From CAZISM01 sp964541895 (GTDB lineage Bacteria; Zhuqueibacterota; Zhuqueibacteria; Residuimicrobiales; Residuimicrobiaceae): a DNA stretch of 64,000 bases. The position numbers were made by a program, and so were the translations under genes. The DNA lies in contig CAZISM010000006.1 of NCBI GenBank assembly GCA_964541895.1, positions 1 through 64,000 on the forward strand, in the 5' to 3' direction. Shown here piece by piece: positions 26,195-35,417 of the stretch. Each line of letters begins with the position of its first letter. The first letter of the stretch is position 1. The notes beneath the pieces were generated by a model, which was given only the letters and a program-made list of their open reading frames with translations, was not told the DNA's origin and ran no database searches.

Positions 26195-26210
26195 TGGCAC
26201 GAGTTTTGTA
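26195..26210 (+). promoter_or_regulatory. Sigma54 (-24/-12) promoter candidate upstream of dnaK
   Basis: TGGCACGAGTTTTGTA matches the -24 block TGGCACG perfectly and the -12 block TTGCA except for one base (TTGTA), at the right spacing. Transcription would start near 26222, about 25 bp before the dnaK ATG. No CIRCE inverted repeat was seen between the terminator and dnaK. Confidence 0.5.
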
Positions 26211-26246
26211 ATCAATTCTGCGAATATAGCAAAAGGAGATTTTGCA

Positions 26247-28160
26247 ATGGGTAAGATAATCGGCATTGATCTTGGAACTACCAACTCTTGCGTATCCGTA
26301 ATGGAAGGCGGCGAACCGGTGGTGATCCCGAATTCCGAAGGCGCGCGCACCACACCATCGGTGGTTGCGTTTACAAAATCCGGCGAGCGGCTGGTGGGCC
26401 AGGTGGCCAAGCGCCAGGCCATCACCAATCCGCAGAAAACCGTCTATTCAATAAAACGTTTCATGGGCCGCCGTTATAACGAAGTGGATCGGGAGCGCGG
26501 TGAGGTGCCCTATAAAGTGAGCCGGGGACAGAACGATGTGGTCAAAGTACAGATCGATGAAAAAGAATATACGCCGCAGGAAATATCGGCGATGATATTG
26601 CAGAAAATGAAACAGACCGCAGAGGATTATCTGGGTGAAAAGGTTACGGAAGCGGTCATCACGGTTCCGGCCTATTTCAACGACAGCCAGCGGCAGGCCA
26701 CTAAAGAAGCGGGCGAAATCGCCGGCCTCAACGTCCGTCGCATCATCAACGAGCCCACAGCCGCGTCGCTGGCCTATGGCCTGGACAAGAAGAAAAATGA
26801 AAAAATCGCTGTCTATGATCTGGGCGGCGGTACCTTTGACATCTCGATTCTGGAAATCGGCGACGGCGTCTTTGAAGTAAAATCCACCAACGGCGACACC
26901 CACCTGGGCGGTGACGATTTCGATCAGCGCGTCATCGACTGGATGGTGGACGAGTTCATCAAACTGGAAGGCGTCGATCTTTCCAAAGATCCCATGGCGG
27001 TACAGCGTTTGAAAGAGGCGGCGGAAAAAGCCAAGTGCGAATTGTCGACTACGGCACAGACCGAGATCAATCTGCCTTTCATCACCGCCACGGACACGGG
27101 CCCGAAACATCTGAGCATGACGCTGACGCGCGCCCGCTTTGAACAGCTCTGCGATGACCTGTTCCAGCGCAGCATAGATCCCTGCCGCACCGCCCTCAAG
27201 GATTCCGGCCTGTCTGCAGCTCAGATCGATGAAGTGGTGCTGGTCGGCGGTTCGACGCGTATGCCCAAGGTGCAGCAGCTCGTGCGTGAGCTGTTCGGCA
27301 AAGAGCCGCATCGCGGCGTCAATCCCGATGAAGTGGTGGCCGTAGGCGCCGCCATTCAGGGCGGGGTGCTCGGCGGCGATGTCAAGGACGTGCTGCTGCT
27401 GGACGTGACGCCGCTCTCTCTCGGCATCGAAACCCTGGGCGGTGTGGCCACCAAAATCATTGAGAAGAACACCACGATTCCCACGCGCAAATCCGAGGTG
27501 TTCTCCACAGCCGCCGACAGCCAGACGACCGTCGAGATTCACGTGCTGCAGGGCGAACGCGAGATGGCGTCCGACAACCGCACCCTCGGTCGCTTCCATC
27601 TCGACGGCATTCCGCCGGCGCCGCGCGGCATACCTCAGATTGAGGTGACGTTTGACATCGATGCCAACGGCATTCTCAACGTTTCGGCCAAGGACAAGGC
27701 CACCAACAAAGAGCAGTCGATCCACATCACCGCTTCCACCGGCTTGAGCAAGGACGAAGTGGAAAAGATGGTCAACGACGCCAAGTCCCATGCGGCCGAG
27801 GATAAAAAGAAACGCGAGCTGATCGACACCCGCAACCAGGCGGATCAGATCGTGTACCAGACTGAAAAGCAGTTGAAGGAAACCGGCGACAAGCTGGACA
27901 GCGACACAAAGAACAAGCTCGAAGCCGCGATCGGTCGCGTGCGCGAAGCCGGCAAGGGTGAAAACGTCCAGGAAATGAAATCCAGCATCGAAGCGCTGAC
28001 GCAGATTCTGCATTCCGCCGCCAGCAAGATGTACGAAGCGACCGGTGCGCCGGGCGCCGGGCCGCAGGACGGTCCCACGCCAGGGGCGGAAGCCGAGCCC
28101 GCTGCGAAAAAGCCGGACGCGGAAGAAGCGGATTATGAAGTGGTGGATGATAAAAAGTAA
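26247..28160 (+). CDS. dnaK: Chaperone protein DnaK (Hsp70)
   Basis: The 637-residue ATP-driven chaperone opens with IIGIDLGTTNSCV. The nucleotide domain shows VYDLGGGTFDISIL and VLVGGSTRMPKVQ. The substrate-binding domain follows from about residue 385, and the tail ends in an acidic YEVVDDKK, close to the canonical EEVD-like end. The ATG at 26247 follows AAAGGAG; the longer upstream frame is not needed. The gene stands alone between a terminator and a 3' hairpin, followed by clpB. grpE is not in the window. Confidence 0.99.
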   Translation: MGKIIGIDLGTTNSCVSVMEGGEPVVIPNSEGARTTPSVVAFTKSGERLVGQVAKRQAITNPQKTVYSIKRFMGRRYNEVDRERGEVPYKVSRGQNDVVKVQIDEKEYTPQEISAMILQKMKQTAEDYLGEKVTEAVITVPAYFNDSQRQATKEAGEIAGLNVRRIINEPTAASLAYGLDKKKNEKIAVYDLGGGTFDISILEIGDGVFEVKSTNGDTHLGGDDFDQRVIDWMVDEFIKLEGVDLSKDPMAVQRLKEAAEKAKCELSTTAQTEINLPFITATDTGPKHLSMTLTRARFEQLCDDLFQRSIDPCRTALKDSGLSAAQIDEVVLVGGSTRMPKVQQLVRELFGKEPHRGVNPDEVVAVGAAIQGGVLGGDVKDVLLLDVTPLSLGIETLGGVATKIIEKNTTIPTRKSEVFSTAADSQTTVEIHVLQGEREMASDNRTLGRFHLDGIPPAPRGIPQIEVTFDIDANGILNVSAKDKATNKEQSIHITASTGLSKDEVEKMVNDAKSHAAEDKKKRELIDTRNQADQIVYQTEKQLKETGDKLDSDTKNKLEAAIGRVREAGKGENVQEMKSSIEALTQILHSAASKMYEATGAPGAGPQDGPTPGAEAEPAAKKPDAEEADYEVVDDKK

Positions 28161-28191
28161 CGGTTGAACTCTAATTGATGATCATACCGAC

Positions 28192-28227
28192 GCGGCCAGG
28201 ATATTGCATTCTGGCCGCTCGAGTTTT
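28192..28227 (+). terminator. Hairpin between dnaK and clpB, weak terminator
   Basis: GCGGCCAG (28192-28199) pairs with CTGGCCGC (28211-28218) with an 11-nt loop, and TCGAGTTTT follows. The T run is short and displaced, so termination is likely incomplete. Confidence 0.5.
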
Positions 28228-28306
28228 AGGCGTTGACTCTTTCGTGGTTGCGGACCATGTGGACGGAACGCCAGGATGTTGAGCTGGAAAGGAGAAAGAA
28301 TCCTTT

Positions 28307-30925
28307 ATGATATCCATGGATAAACTGACCGTAAAATCGCAGGAAGCGCTGAACCGGGCGCAACAGGTCGCCTCGGAACATCATCAGCAGCAGATCGAAC
28401 CGGTACACCTCTTGTACGTCCTGCTGGAGCAGGCGGACGGCATCGGTCGCACCATTTTGAAAAAAATCGGAGAGGATCCGGATCTCATTCGCAATCGGGC
28501 CCTCGCAGCCGTCCAAACCCTGCCGCAGGTCAAGGGCGGAGGGCTGGGACAGATGTTTGTTTCCAGGGCCGTCCATGACCTGCTGGAAAAAGCGCTCAGA
28601 GAGGCCGGGCGGCTCAAGGACGAGTACATCAGCGTGGAGCATATATTGCTGGCGTTGTGCGAAGACCAGACCGTCGCCGGGCAGACGTTGCGTGAATTCG
28701 GCATCCAGGGGGCGGCGATTCTGAAGGTATTGAAAGAGTTGCGCGGTTCGCAGCGCGTCACCGATCAGGCGCCGGAGGACAAATACCAGGCCCTGAAAAA
28801 ATATGCCCGGGATCTTAACGACCTGGCGCGCAACGGCAAACTGGATCCGGTCATCGGCCGCGACGATGAAATCCGTCGCGTGCTGCAGGTGCTGTCACGT
28901 CGCACGAAAAACAATCCGGTGATCATCGGCGAACCCGGCGTCGGCAAGACCGCCATCGCCGAAGGCATCAGCCAGCGCATCGTTCAGGGCGACGTGCCGG
29001 AAAATCTGAAAATCAAACGCATTATGGCCTTGGACCTGGGTGCGCTCATTGCCGGCGCCAAGTACCGCGGTGAATTTGAAGAGCGGCTGAAAGCGGTCCT
29101 GCGGGAAATCCAGGAAGGCGAAGAGCAGTACATTCTTTTTATCGACGAACTGCACACCCTCGTTGGCGCCGGCGCCGCCGAAGGGGCCATGGATGCCTCC
29201 AATATGCTCAAACCGGCCCTGGCGCGCGGCGATCTGCACTGCATCGGCGCCACCACGCTCGACGAATATCGCAAACACATCGAGAAAGACGCGGCCCTGG
29301 AACGACGCTTTCAGCCCATTCTCGTCAATCCGCCTTCGGTGGAGGACACGGTTTCCATACTGCGCGGCCTGAAAGAGAAATACGAAGTGCACCACGGCGT
29401 CCGCATCCAGGATGGGGCGCTGGTGGCGGCCGCCACGCTTTCGGATCGCTATATCAGCGACCGCTTTCTGCCCGACAAAGCCATCGATCTCGTCGACGAG
29501 GCGGCTTCCAAGCTGCGGATTGAAATCGACAGCATGCCGGTGGAACTGGATGAAGTGGAGCGCAAATACAAACAGCTGGAAATCGAACGGCAGGCGTTAA
29601 AGAAAGAAAAGGACAGCGCATCCGCCAAACGATTAAAAGAGGTGGAAAAGGATCTGGCGGAGCTGAACGAAAGCAGGCGGGAATTAAAAGCCCACTGGCA
29701 GCTGGAAAAACAGGCGATCACGGAAATCCGCACTTTGAAGGAACAGATCGAGCGCGGCCGCACCGATATGGCGGCGGCCGAGCGCGACGGCGATCTGGCC
29801 AAAGCGGCGGAGCTGAAATACGGCCGTCTGGTGGAACTGCAAAAAAAGCTGGAAACCACCAACACCAAACTGGTGGAGCTGCAAAAAGATCGCAAGATGC
29901 TGAAAGAAGAGGTGGACGAGGAGGACATCGCCGAGGTGGTGGCCAAGTGGACCGGCATACCGGTCAGTCGCATGCTGGAAGGGGAAAAGGAAAAACTGCT
30001 GCACATGGAGGAGCGCATCCACCGGCGCCTGGTCAACCAGGAAGAGGCGGTCACCGCGGTGGCCGACGCCATCCGCCGCAGCCGGGCCGGCCTGCAATCG
30101 CCGCAGCATCCCATCGGCTCCTTCATATTTCTGGGCTCCACCGGTGTCGGCAAAACCGAACTGGCGCGCGCACTGGCGGAATTTCTCTTTGATGACGAAC
30201 ACGCGATGGTGCGCATCGATATGTCGGAATATATGGAACGGCATGCCGTGTCGCGCCTGATCGGTGCGCCGCCGGGTTATGTGGGCTATGAGGAGGGTGG
30301 ACAGCTCACCGAGGCGGTTCGGCGCAAGCCCTATGCGGTGGTGCTGCTGGACGAAATCGAAAAAGCCCATCCCGAGGTGTTCAATGTCCTGCTGCAGGTG
30401 CTGGATGACGGCCGTTTGACCGATAACCAGGGGCGGACGGTCAATTTCAACAACACCATCATCATCATGACCTCCAACATCGGCGCTCAGCTCATCATGG
30501 AGCGGACGCAGTCCATAACGGATGAGAACCGGGATCAGGTCCATCAAGAGATTACCGGCGAGGTGTTCAAGCTGCTCAAAGCCACCTTGCGGCCCGAGTT
30601 TCTCAATCGTGTCGATGAGGTGATCGTATTTCACGCTCTCAGCAGCGCTCATATCAGGGAAATCGTCCACCTGCAGCTGCAACAGCTTGGCCGGCTCCTG
30701 CAGGGCAAGGAACTGAAGCTGGAGCTCTCTCGCCGCGCCGAAGAGTGGCTGGCGGAAAGGGGGTACGAGCCCGCTTTCGGCGCCCGGCCTCTGAAGCGGT
30801 TGATTCAGAAGGAGTTGATAAATAAACTGGCCATGCAGCTGTTGCAGGGCGAATTTGAGCCTGGCTCCGGCATTCTCGTCGATGTCGAGGATAATAGTCT
30901 TGCTTTTAAGAAAAAAAGTGAATAA
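28307..30925 (+). CDS. clpB: Disaggregase ClpB (Hsp100)
   Basis: The 872-residue hexameric AAA+ protein rescues aggregated proteins with DnaK. It has an N domain (about 1-150), NBD1 with GEPGVGKT near residue 207 and Walker B ILFIDE near 275, the middle coiled coil typical of ClpB (about 405-530), and NBD2 with GSTGVGKT near 609. It ends normally, without the ClpP-docking IGF loop. The ATG at 28307 is preferred to that at 28316 because AAGGAG is 11 bases before it. It lies 146 bp after dnaK. Confidence 0.98.
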   Translation: MISMDKLTVKSQEALNRAQQVASEHHQQQIEPVHLLYVLLEQADGIGRTILKKIGEDPDLIRNRALAAVQTLPQVKGGGLGQMFVSRAVHDLLEKALREAGRLKDEYISVEHILLALCEDQTVAGQTLREFGIQGAAILKVLKELRGSQRVTDQAPEDKYQALKKYARDLNDLARNGKLDPVIGRDDEIRRVLQVLSRRTKNNPVIIGEPGVGKTAIAEGISQRIVQGDVPENLKIKRIMALDLGALIAGAKYRGEFEERLKAVLREIQEGEEQYILFIDELHTLVGAGAAEGAMDASNMLKPALARGDLHCIGATTLDEYRKHIEKDAALERRFQPILVNPPSVEDTVSILRGLKEKYEVHHGVRIQDGALVAAATLSDRYISDRFLPDKAIDLVDEAASKLRIEIDSMPVELDEVERKYKQLEIERQALKKEKDSASAKRLKEVEKDLAELNESRRELKAHWQLEKQAITEIRTLKEQIERGRTDMAAAERDGDLAKAAELKYGRLVELQKKLETTNTKLVELQKDRKMLKEEVDEEDIAEVVAKWTGIPVSRMLEGEKEKLLHMEERIHRRLVNQEEAVTAVADAIRRSRAGLQSPQHPIGSFIFLGSTGVGKTELARALAEFLFDDEHAMVRIDMSEYMERHAVSRLIGAPPGYVGYEEGGQLTEAVRRKPYAVVLLDEIEKAHPEVFNVLLQVLDDGRLTDNQGRTVNFNNTIIIMTSNIGAQLIMERTQSITDENRDQVHQEITGEVFKLLKATLRPEFLNRVDEVIVFHALSSAHIREIVHLQLQQLGRLLQGKELKLELSRRAEEWLAERGYEPAFGARPLKRLIQKELINKLAMQLLQGEFEPGSGILVDVEDNSLAFKKKSE

Positions 30926-31051
30926 AATTAGGTTTTTAGGAACTAATTCAGGCGTTATCGCGTTGATGAGACACAGCGGTTGATCTGTCCAGTGCATGAT
31001 TAAAAGTTGATAAACCTGTTGGCTTATTTACCCGTTCGGAGTGGAGGTCCC

Positions 31052-31567
31052 ATGAGAAAGTACTATCCCATGCTGCTTTTGGTTGTAGTCATGGCTGTCA
31101 TCTGGGGATGCGGCGAGAAACTCACCGAAGAGCAATTACGCGCCAAGGCATTGGATTTTGAAAACAAAGAGCAGTGGGCCGAAGCGGTCAAGATGTATGA
31201 GCGTCTGGTCAAGGCTTATCCGCAGTCCACCCGGGCGGCGGAGACGCTCTATCGGCTGGGCATCACCTATGCCAATAATCTCAAAGATTTTAAAAAGGCG
31301 GTCGAAACCCATGGCCGTATCGTCAAGGAGTATCCCGGCAGCAATTTCGTCAAACAATCCACCTTTATGATGGGTTTTCTCTATGCCAACGATTTAAAGG
31401 ACCTGGAAAAGGCCAAATCCGCCTACCAGGACTTTCTGCAAAAATGGCCCACCCATGAATTGGCCTCCTCGGTCAAATGGGAGCTGGAGCATCTGGGGCA
31501 GGACATCAGCCAGATCGACCTGAATTTGGGTGAATCCCAGCCCGCGGCCGACACTCCGATAAAGTAA
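31052..31567 (+). CDS. TPR lipoprotein (BamD/YbgF-like repeat protein)
   Basis: The 171-residue protein has a lipoprotein signal with lipobox VIWGC (Cys ~20). Three tetratricopeptide units follow (KEQWAEAVKMYERLVKAYPQS and two further copies). Short TPR lipoproteins of this form are often periplasmic scaffolds, such as BamD- or CpoB-like proteins; nothing more specific can be said. GGAGG nine bases before the ATG at 31052 supports this start. It is 47 bp upstream of the Bat operon and may be its first gene. Confidence 0.75.
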   Translation: MRKYYPMLLLVVVMAVIWGCGEKLTEEQLRAKALDFENKEQWAEAVKMYERLVKAYPQSTRAAETLYRLGITYANNLKDFKKAVETHGRIVKEYPGSNFVKQSTFMMGFLYANDLKDLEKAKSAYQDFLQKWPTHELASSVKWELEHLGQDISQIDLNLGESQPAADTPIK

Positions 31568-31614
31568 GCCACATTCATCGTTTACGATTTCTCAACTTTT
31601 GCAAAGGAGAACGT

Positions 31615-32559
31615 ATGCGCGTTGCGGCTTTACTATGCGCGGTCAGCATGTTGTTCGGCGTCGGCCTTGCCGCCCAAACCGCGGCCGACCAGGGCCTGAA
31701 CGATGAAGGCATCAAGGTCACGGCGTTTGCCGATCGTCCGACGGTAGCGCTGAACCGCACCGTAGTGCTGACGATCCGGCTCGAGTGGTACGGGGATCTG
31801 GACCGCTACGAGGTCACGGATTTTGAAAATCCCACGGCGCAGAATTTCGAAATTATCAGCAACGCTTCCGCGAACAAAGTGGCGGCCGTGAACGGCCGCG
31901 CGGTAGCCATACAGGACTTTCAATATACCCTAAAGCCGGTCAGCCTGGGCATGGGCTATGTCAACGGCTTGACCATCAAATACAAAGATGGCGCCACAGA
32001 CAAGGCCTATCGGCTGTGGACCAACCGCGTCGAGATCAAAATCCTCGACCCGGTGGCGGAACCGGGTTCGTATCTGTGGCTGGTTTATGTGTCATCCGCA
32101 CTGGTCGTGTGCGCCCTGGCCGGTTTCTGGTTGCGGCGCCGTTCCCTGCGCAAACGTCAGGAGCGTGAACAGGCGCAGGCCGCCGCGGCTATGCACAAGA
32201 GCCTGGAGGAGAGTTATCTGGAGCAGCTGAAGCAGCAGATACCGTTGCCGGGCGGCGATACGGATCCGGCGTCGGCGCTGTCGCTTCTCTCCAGAATGAT
32301 CCGGCGATACTGGGCGGAGAAATATACGCTGCCCGGGCTGGAGGCGACCAGCGAAGAGTTTATCGCACGGCTCAAGGGCACGGCTCTGGATGAACGCATG
32401 GTCCGCGAGGTGGCGGAGATTCTGCAGACCGCGGACGTGGCCAAATTTTCCGGAACTTCTGTCGATCGTTCGACGTTGGAACGGTTGTACACGCTGTTCG
32501 AGTACCATCTGAAATCGTTTTTGAACCAACCCCAATCGTTAGCCGTGGAGGTGAAATGA
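31615..32559 (+). CDS. Membrane protein with BatD-like beta domain, first gene of the MoxR/Bat cluster
   Basis: The 314-residue protein has a signal peptide (about 1-20) and a beta-sandwich-like periplasmic region (ADRPTVALNRTVVLTIRLEWYG). One transmembrane helix (about 160-182, LWLVYVSSALVVCALAGFWL) and a cytoplasmic helical tail follow. The layout, and the similarity of its start to BatD, place it in the BatD/DUF4381-like group. It overlaps moxR by 4 bp (ATGA), so the two are translationally coupled. Confidence 0.7.
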   Translation: MRVAALLCAVSMLFGVGLAAQTAADQGLNDEGIKVTAFADRPTVALNRTVVLTIRLEWYGDLDRYEVTDFENPTAQNFEIISNASANKVAAVNGRAVAIQDFQYTLKPVSLGMGYVNGLTIKYKDGATDKAYRLWTNRVEIKILDPVAEPGSYLWLVYVSSALVVCALAGFWLRRRSLRKRQEREQAQAAAAMHKSLEESYLEQLKQQIPLPGGDTDPASALSLLSRMIRRYWAEKYTLPGLEATSEEFIARLKGTALDERMVREVAEILQTADVAKFSGTSVDRSTLERLYTLFEYHLKSFLNQPQSLAVEVK

Positions 32560-33545
32560 ATATCGATATCCAGGCGATTCATGCCAGAATTGAAAAAGAG
32601 AGCGCATTTGTCGATAAAATTTCCGCCGAGGTGAGCAAAGTCATCGTCGGCCAAAAATACATGATCGATCGGCTTTTGATCGGCATGCTGGCCGACGGCC
32701 ATATCCTGCTGGAGGGCGTGCCCGGCCTGGCAAAGACCATGACCGTGAAGACGCTGTCGTCGGTGATCAGCACCAGGTTTCAGCGCATCCAGTTCACGCC
32801 GGATCTGCTGCCCGCTGATATCGTCGGTACCATGATCTACGATCAGCGCTCCGGCCAGTTCACGGCGAAAAAAGGGCCTATCTTTGCCAACATGATCCTG
32901 GCGGATGAAATCAACCGTTCTCCGGCCAAGGTGCAGTCGGCGCTGCTGGAAGCCATGCAGGAGCGCCAGGTCACCCTTGGCGAGCAGACGTTTGTTCTGC
33001 CGGCGCCGTTCCTGGTGCTGGCGACGCAGAACCCCATTGAGCAGGAGGGGACCTATCCGTTGCCGGAAGCGCAGGTGGACCGTTTTATGCTCAAACTGTC
33101 GGTCGGTTATCCGGAGCGCGATGAAGAGCTGGAGATCATGCGCCGCATGACGCGGTCCGAGTCGCCGCAGGTGCAGCCGGTGGTGTCGCCGGAAGAAATT
33201 GTGCGCGCTAAAAAAGTGGTGCACGAAGTTTATATCGATCAAAAGATCGAAAACTATATCGTTGATATCGTGTTTGCAACGCGCAAGCCGAAAGAGTTCG
33301 GACTGGACGACCTGGCCGATCTGATCGCCTATGGTGCGTCGCCGCGCGCTTCCATCTATCTCAGCATGGCGGCCCGGGCGCATGCGTTCCTGCGCCGCCG
33401 CGGCTATGTCACGCCCGAGGATGTCCGCTCCATCGCCATGGACGTCCTGCGCCACCGCGTCATCGTCACCTACGAGGCGGAGGCGGAAGAGATTTCGGCC
33501 GAAGAAGTGGTGCGCAAGATCATCAACAAAATCGAAGTGCCCTGA
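32556..33545 (+). CDS. moxR: MoxR-family AAA+ ATPase
   Basis: The 329-residue ATPase has Walker A EGVPGLAKTM near residue 54, Walker B ILADEINRSPAKVQSALLEAM, and sensor LATQNPIEQEGTYPLPEAQ. MoxR proteins act as chaperones that activate or assemble von Willebrand factor A (VWA) domain partners. Here it precedes a DUF58 protein and two VWA membrane proteins, the classic arrangement. It overlaps its upstream neighbour by 4 bp. Confidence 0.96.
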   Translation: MNIDIQAIHARIEKESAFVDKISAEVSKVIVGQKYMIDRLLIGMLADGHILLEGVPGLAKTMTVKTLSSVISTRFQRIQFTPDLLPADIVGTMIYDQRSGQFTAKKGPIFANMILADEINRSPAKVQSALLEAMQERQVTLGEQTFVLPAPFLVLATQNPIEQEGTYPLPEAQVDRFMLKLSVGYPERDEELEIMRRMTRSESPQVQPVVSPEEIVRAKKVVHEVYIDQKIENYIVDIVFATRKPKEFGLDDLADLIAYGASPRASIYLSMAARAHAFLRRRGYVTPEDVRSIAMDVLRHRVIVTYEAEAEEISAEEVVRKIINKIEVP

Positions 33546-33590
33546 TGAGCGGGCCCACGCTGACACGAGTCTAATTGCAAAGATACGATC

Positions 33591-34469
33591 GTGATTCCGA
33601 AGGAAATATTAAAAAAAGTCAAACGCATCGAGATTCAGACCCGCGGGCTGGTGAACGACGTGTTCTCCGGCGAATACCATTCGGTGTTCAAGGGCCGCGG
33701 CATGGAATTCTCCGAAGTGCGCGAGTACCAGTTCGGCGATGATATTCGCACCATCGACTGGAACGTGACCGCCCGCATGGGGCATCCGTTCGTCAAGATT
33801 TTTGAAGAGGAACGGGAGTTGACCGTGGTTCTGCTGGTGGACGTCAGTTCCTCCGGCGAGTTCGGCACGGTGCAGCAGATGAAGGGCGAAATCGCCGCTG
33901 AGATCTGTGCGCTTCTGGCCTTTTCCGCCATCAAGAACAACGACAAAGTCGGCCTGATCGTTTTTACCGACGAGGTGGAAAAGTTCGTCGCTCCGAAAAA
34001 GGGCAAGTCGCACGTGTTGCGGGTGGTACGGGAAATTCTCTATCACAAGCCGCAAGGCCGCGGCACCGACATCGGCAAGGCGCTGCAGTTCCTTTCGCGC
34101 ATCACCCATCGCCGCGCGGTGGTGTTTCTGGTTTCGGATTTTATCAACACCGATTATGAAAAGGCGCTGCAGATCGCCAATCGCCGGCACGACATCATCG
34201 CCATCAGCATCACCGATCCCCGCGAACGGGAGCTGCCCGATGTGGGATTGATCGAGCTCGAGGATGCCGAAACCGGTGAATCGTTTCTGCTGGATACGAG
34301 CGACGAGGCGGTGCGACGGGACGTGTCCCAGCGTGCCAACGCCAATACGCTGGCCCGGCAAAAGCTGTTTCGCTCCATCAACGTCGATCACATCGACATC
34401 GGTACACAGTTTTCCTATATCGAACCGCTGATCCGGTTTTTCCGGATGCGGGCCAAACGGTTCCGTTGA
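33591..34469 (+). CDS. DUF58 (VWA-like) protein
   Basis: The 292-residue cytoplasmic protein carries the DUF58 signature around residues 35-60 (GRGMEFSEVREYQFGDDIRTIDWNVTAR, shortened in sense to RGMEF...DDIR.IDWN). A VWA-like part with the metal-site motif DVSSSGEFG follows. DUF58 proteins are regular partners of MoxR ATPases. The start is a GTG at 33591; no strong Shine-Dalgarno is visible, and it is 45 bp after moxR. Confidence 0.92.
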   Translation: MIPKEILKKVKRIEIQTRGLVNDVFSGEYHSVFKGRGMEFSEVREYQFGDDIRTIDWNVTARMGHPFVKIFEEERELTVVLLVDVSSSGEFGTVQQMKGEIAAEICALLAFSAIKNNDKVGLIVFTDEVEKFVAPKKGKSHVLRVVREILYHKPQGRGTDIGKALQFLSRITHRRAVVFLVSDFINTDYEKALQIANRRHDIIAISITDPRERELPDVGLIELEDAETGESFLLDTSDEAVRRDVSQRANANTLARQKLFRSINVDHIDIGTQFSYIEPLIRFFRMRAKRFR

Positions 34470-34493
34470 TCAACCCCTCACCATGGTCAGCCT

Positions 34494-35417
34494 ATGAAAA
34501 AAATGATCACCCTATTAGCCGCCATCGCCGTCCTGGCGGCGTGCCAGAGCGGAAAAAAGAGCGCCGCCGACGGCGTGCGCAGCCGTGAATATGCCGCTGA
34601 TCTGCTCAATCGCTCCCTGTTCAAACAGGCGATCGCCCAATATGAAGCCTATCTGGCCGGTTACGAGGTGGACGAGACCGAGCAGGCCAACATCACCTTC
34701 ATCATCGCCAACACCTATTTTGACCGGCTCAAGCTGTACGACGAGGCGCTGGCTCACTATTTGAAAATCAAGCATCTCTATCCCGACGCCAAGGTAGTGG
34801 AGCAGGTCAACAAACGCATTGTCGCCTGTCTGGAGCGGCTGGATCGCTCCAACGATGCGCAGCAGGCGTTGGATGAGACCGTTCAGGCTGATCCCGCCAA
34901 GGTCGTGAAACAGCGGCCGGGCGCCGTGGTGGCCAAGATCGGCAACCGGGACATCACCCAGGGCGATCTGAATTTTGAAATCGATCAGCTGCCGCCCACG
35001 GCGCGCGAGCAGTTCCGCTCCAAAGAGAAAAAGCTCGAGTTCCTCAAAGAGTTTGTCGCCACCGAGCTGTTGTACGACACCGCCAAACGGGCCGGTCTGG
35101 AAAACGATGCCCAGGTGGTGGAAGGGGCGTTTCAGGCCAAAAAGATGCTCATGGTGCGCCGCCTGATGCAGGACAAGATCGCGGCCAGGATCAACATCGC
35201 CGAGTCCGATCTCGATCTCTATTATCAGGCGCATAAAGAGGATTATGCCGAAAAGGACAAGGACGGCAACATCAGCCGCGAAAAGCCGCTCGCGGAAGTC
35301 AAACAGCAGGTCGCGCAGGACCTGTACCGGCAAAAGTATCAGGATGCGTTTCAGTCGCTGATGACGCAGATGACGCTGGCAGAAAACGTACAATTTTTTG
35401 AACACCAGGTGCAATGA
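34494..35417 (+). CDS. Lipoprotein with TPR and SurA-N-like helical domain
   Basis: The 307-residue protein has a lipoprotein signal with lipobox LAAC (Cys ~17). A TPR-like section follows (about 30-140). A helical domain resembling the N-domain of SurA/PpiD chaperones spans about 145-300 (VVAKIGNRDITQGDLNFEIDQLPP...KLEFLKEFVATELLYDTAKRAGL). The parvulin catalytic domain is absent, so it is probably a chaperone-like scaffold, not a prolyl isomerase. Insertion of such a gene inside a Bat operon is unusual. It overlaps the next gene by 4 bp. Confidence 0.75.
   Translation: MKKMITLLAAIAVLAACQSGKKSAADGVRSREYAADLLNRSLFKQAIAQYEAYLAGYEVDETEQANITFIIANTYFDRLKLYDEALAHYLKIKHLYPDAKVVEQVNKRIVACLERLDRSNDAQQALDETVQADPAKVVKQRPGAVVAKIGNRDITQGDLNFEIDQLPPTAREQFRSKEKKLEFLKEFVATELLYDTAKRAGLENDAQVVEGAFQAKKMLMVRRLMQDKIAARINIAESDLDLYYQAHKEDYAEKDKDGNISREKPLAEVKQQVAQDLYRQKYQDAFQSLMTQMTLAENVQFFEHQVQ

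Noticed and set aside
28201..28306. Sigma54 promoter upstream of clpB
   Set aside because: TGG-containing words are present but no TTGC follows at the required spacing.
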